From contig CAYPNI010000068.1 of NCBI GenBank assembly GCA_964411925.1, positions 1 to 23,261 of the forward strand: a DNA stretch of 23,261 nt. The letters run 5' to 3'. Below are positions 20,903-23,261 of the stretch, in pieces (position 1 is the first letter of the stretch; the number at the start of each line of letters is the position of its first letter). The notes under the pieces are model-generated. The model saw only the letters and a list, made by a program, of their open reading frames with translations. It ran no database searches and had not been told where the DNA came from. The stretch comes from VFKU01 sp964411925 (GTDB lineage Bacteria > Hydrogenedentota > Hydrogenedentia > Hydrogenedentales > GCA-2746185). The translations under genes were made by a program, and so were the position numbers.

Positions 20903-22687
20903 TCAGCGCGTGCCCTCGGCCCGGCGGCCCGCGAGGTCTTCGAGGCGGACGTAGCCGAACTGTTCCTCGCAGAGTTTTCGGTATGGCCCGGACTCGCGGA
21001 TGAGAGCGGCGTGGGATCCCTGCTGGACGATGCGGCCGTCCTCGAGCACGACAACGAGGTCGCAGTTGACGACGGTGGACAGCCGGTGCGCGATGACGAG
21101 CGTCGTCCGGCCCTTCATCAGCACTTCGAGCGCGTCCTGAATCACGTTCTCCGCGTATGAATCGAGGTTGGACGTCGCCTCATCGAGAATCAGAATGCGC
21201 GGATCGCGCAAGAACGCGCGCGCAATCGCGACGCGCTGTTTCTGGCCGCCGCTCAGCTTGACCCCGCGTTCGCCGATCAACGTTGCGTAGCCTTCCGGCA
21301 GATCGTCGATAAACTCGTCCACATGCGCCATGCGGGCGGCCTCGAGCATGTCGGCCTCGCTCGCGCCGCGCCGGCCGTACAGGATACTTTCGCGGATCGT
21401 GCCGCTGAACAGGATGGGGTCCTGCGTGACGATGCCGATGTGTTCGCGAAGAGACCGCAGCTTGACCTCGCGGAGGTCGCGGCCGTCCAACAGTATCGCG
21501 CCGAGCGTGACGTCGTAGAACCGCGGCACCAGGCTGACCAGCGTGGTCTTGCCCGCGCCGCTGCGGCCGACGATCGCAATGGATTGGCCCGCGTCGATCG
21601 TGAGGTTGATGTCGTGGAGCACCGGCAGGTCCGGGCGGTAGGCGAAGTGGACATGGCGGAATTCAACTTGGCCCTGCGCTCGCGCGAGCCGGACAGCGCC
21701 AGGCCGATCGGCGACGTCGGGCACTTCATCGAGCACGGCGAACACGCGGTCCAGCGCTGCGAGCCGTTCCTGGACGATAGGCGAGGCGTCGGCCAGCCGG
21801 CGCGTGGGCAGGTATAGGTGCGAGATGAATCCGTAGAACCAGACGAACTGATCGAGGCCGAGGTCGCCGCGGATTACGCGGTATCCGCCGTATCCAATGA
21901 CGACGAGCGGGCCGGCCGCGGTGAGGAACTCGGTGGACGTGATTTGCATCGACTGGACATGAATCCAGTGCATTACGCGCCGCAGGTACTCGCGCTGGAG
22001 GCGATGGAATGTGACTTCCTCCGATTTCTCGCGGACAAACCCGTAGACGACGGGCAAGCCGCCGAGTTTCTCCGCAACGTCGCCCGACATGGCGGCGATT
22101 TGGGCCTGGTTGGCCTCTGCGGCGCGGCGCAGGCGCGGATTGAGCATCAGGATGGCCGCGCCGTAGACCGGCAGCGTCGAGAGGCTGACCAACGCCAGGC
22201 GCCAATCGATCACGAACAGTGCGCCGGCAACGCCGACGAGGAAAATGAAGTCGATGGCCGCGGAGAGTACCCCGCGGTCCAGAATGCCCTGCGCGACGTT
22301 CACATCGTTGATGACGCGGGAGATCGATTCGCCGGTGCGGCGATCGGCGTGGTAGCGCACGCTGAGCCGCAGCAGGTGATGGTACGCGTCGCGGCGAATG
22401 TCGAAGATGGCGCGATTGCCGGCAAGCTCGGCGAAATATGTGCGGTAATACGTTATTGGCGAACGAATGACGAAGACGACGACCAGCGCGCCCAGGATGA
22501 TCGCGAGCCGGGCGATTTGTTCTTCACGCGTGAGGTGCGACTCGACGGCGTAGCGCACGACGAGGCCGAGCGCGCCCGGCAGCGCGAGCGCAAGCGCAAA
22601 CTTGAGCACACCGAGGACGATCGAGCCGATACAGAGACGCGTGTACGGCCGGACATAGCGGAGGAAACGCCAGAAAGACGGAGACAT
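20903..22687 (-). CDS. ABC exporter, MsbA/multidrug type half-transporter
   Basis: A 594-residue half-transporter with an N-terminal membrane domain of six predicted spans (about 18-310) fused to a nucleotide-binding domain. ATPase motifs: Walker A GRSGAGKTT (374-382), Q-loop Q422 in VTQDP, signature LSGGQ (478-482), Walker B ILILDEA (498-504) and switch H534 in IAHRLST. It works as a homodimer or with a partner to export lipids, lipid A-like cores, peptides or drugs; the substrate cannot be read from the sequence, so MsbA is a class label and not a gene name. The ATG at 22687 (MSPSFWRFLRYV) is preferred to the upstream in-frame start at 22795, which would run back into the sulfatase gene; its ribosome-binding site is weak. 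It lies 40 nt downstream of the sulfatase gene on the same strand. Confidence 0.93.
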   Translation of the reverse strand: MSPSFWRFLRYVRPYTRLCIGSIVLGVLKFALALALPGALGLVVRYAVESHLTREEQIARLAIILGALVVVFVIRSPITYYRTYFAELAGNRAIFDIRRDAYHHLLRLSVRYHADRRTGESISRVINDVNVAQGILDRGVLSAAIDFIFLVGVAGALFVIDWRLALVSLSTLPVYGAAILMLNPRLRRAAEANQAQIAAMSGDVAEKLGGLPVVYGFVREKSEEVTFHRLQREYLRRVMHWIHVQSMQITSTEFLTAAGPLVVIGYGGYRVIRGDLGLDQFVWFYGFISHLYLPTRRLADASPIVQERLAALDRVFAVLDEVPDVADRPGAVRLARAQGQVEFRHVHFAYRPDLPVLHDINLTIDAGQSIAIVGRSGAGKTTLVSLVPRFYDVTLGAILLDGRDLREVKLRSLREHIGIVTQDPILFSGTIRESILYGRRGASEADMLEAARMAHVDEFIDDLPEGYATLIGERGVKLSGGQKQRVAIARAFLRDPRILILDEATSNLDSYAENVIQDALEVLMKGRTTLVIAHRLSTVVNCDLVVVLEDGRIVQQGSHAALIRESGPYRKLCEEQFGYVRLEDLAGRRAEGTR

Positions 22688-22727
22688 CGCGCGCCTATGG
22701 TAACAGAGGCCACCGGCCCGGGGGCTG

Positions 22728-23261
22728 CTAATTGGCCTTTCGTTCCAGCTCCGCGCGGCCCTGTTCGAGCCAGCCGCCGAGTTGCGCGGCGACATCCGGA
22801 TGTTCGCGCGTCATGCTGTACAGCTCACCCGAATCGCGCTGCATATCGAAGAGCAGGCCCGGGTGGTAGTAGTACTCCTTGCGGCCGATGCGCGCGTTGT
22901 ATCCCCGATACCAGGACTGCGCGACGAGCTTCCAGCGCTGCGTGCGCACCGCGGCGATCTCCGGTCCGTCGAAGAGAAAGAGGTGCTCGTGCGGCGACTG
23001 CGGCTCGCCCTGGAGCAGCGGCCAGATGTCGCGGCCGTCGATGGGGCGGTCGTCCGGCAACGCGACGCCGGCTTTCGCGAGAATCGTCGGCAGAAAATCG
23101 ATGCTCATCGCGATCCCGTCCGAGCGCGTGCCTCCGGGAATCCGGCCGGGCCAGCGCGCGAGGAGCGGCACCCGCATCCCCCCTTCCCAGGACGATCCCT
23201 TGCGGTCGCGGTACGCGCCCGCGCTGCCTTCCCACCAGGGGCCGTTGTCGCTCGTGAAGAG
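22728..23261 (-). CDS. Arylsulfatase-type sulfatase, C-terminal part
   Basis: The frame runs uninterrupted from the right edge to a TAG at 22728-22730, giving 177 residues, so the N-terminus and the formylglycine site are outside the window. The visible part is typical of family S1 sulfatases: LFTSDNGPWWEG at the start (the D-N pair binds the active-site calcium), YRDRKGSSWEGGMRVP with the conserved Lys, ARWPGRIPGGTRSD, SIDFLPTILAKAGV, DGRDIWPLLQGE and a C-terminal LFDM..DSGELYSM..EHPDV block. The ATG at 23177 lies within a conserved motif and is not the start. Such enzymes are exported and remove sulfate from polysaccharides or glycosaminoglycans. The ABC exporter follows after 40 nt on the same strand. 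Confidence 0.93.
   Translation of the reverse strand, partial: LFTSDNGPWWEGSAGAYRDRKGSSWEGGMRVPLLARWPGRIPGGTRSDGIAMSIDFLPTILAKAGVALPDDRPIDGRDIWPLLQGEPQSPHEHLFLFDGPEIAAVRTQRWKLVAQSWYRGYNARIGRKEYYYHPGLLFDMQRDSGELYSMTREHPDVAAQLGGWLEQGRAELERKAN

Noticed and set aside
23175..23177. ATG as start of the sulfatase gene
   Set aside because: The frame continues upstream to the window edge through conserved sulfatase residues, and the Met is part of the EGGMRVP motif.
21818..23257. 479-codon plus-strand open frame opposite the ABC exporter and sulfatase genes
   Set aside because: Spans two real minus-strand genes with intact motifs; low-complexity Arg/Ala-rich translation.

Overview
The window is a high-GC (roughly 60-65 % by eye), densely packed bacterial chromosome segment. 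It encodes an outer-membrane style Gram-negative envelope (lipobox proteins, an MsbA-like ABC exporter), system II (ResB/CcsA) cytochrome c maturation, a Tat-exported PhoX-type phosphatase, a di-heme c-type cytochrome, a secreted lysyl-oxidase-like protein and an arylsulfatase. This mix, together with the N-terminally extended CcsA and the duplicated-domain lipoprotein beside it, is what I would expect from the Planctomycetota / Hydrogenedentota / PVC neighbourhood. That is inference: there is no rRNA or other phylogenetic marker in the window. No mobile element, CRISPR array or RNA gene of a known family was seen.

Layout, left to right: a C-terminal fragment of an unknown gene (1-234, +); phoX (+), with a possible Pho-box-like promoter, meeting an acyl-CoA synthetase (-) tail to tail with a 3-nt gap; queC (+); three exported hydrolases in a row (+): metallo-beta-lactamase fold, alpha/beta hydrolase, esterase/phospholipase-like lipoprotein; nadA (-) and a nitronate monooxygenase-like flavoprotein (-) that has a clear promoter with a palindrome in its spacer; a cytochrome c maturation operon (-): two-repeat lipoprotein, resB, ccsA; a 590-bp stretch with no convincing gene but several hairpins and a plus-strand terminator with no known gene in front of it; an operon (+) of lysyl oxidase, scpA and yraN joined by two 4-nt GTGA overlaps; a 353-bp intergenic nested palindrome; a RoxA-like di-heme cytochrome (-); a small exported protein of unknown function (+); an M61-like metallopeptidase without a PDZ domain (+); an ABC exporter (-) and the C-terminal part of a sulfatase (-) that runs off the right edge.

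How the genes relate: ResB/CcsA would attach heme to periplasmic c-type cytochromes such as the di-heme protein encoded at 17122-18528. PhoX, the three hydrolases, the M61 peptidase, the lysyl oxidase and the sulfatase form a large exported, mostly hydrolytic set, suggesting a lifestyle of scavenging nutrients from polymers and organophosphates. The rest is housekeeping: QueC (queuosine/7-deazaguanine), NadA (NAD), ScpA (chromosome condensation), YraN.

The most interesting non-coding content is a set of dispersed repeats. Family R1 (consensus ends GTCATTGCRAGGAG and GACGAAGCMATCTC) occurs three times, and one copy supplies the ribosome-binding site, start codon and first codons of a gene. Family R2 (hairpin ATTCCCGC/GCGGGAAT) occurs three times, two of them as a perfect 26-bp inverted pair inside a larger nested palindrome between convergent genes. 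A third, degenerate family (R3) follows queC. I did not find a clear new multi-gene defence or biosynthetic system; the best candidates for something undescribed are the hairpin-rich leader region in front of the lysyl oxidase operon and the nested repeat structure.
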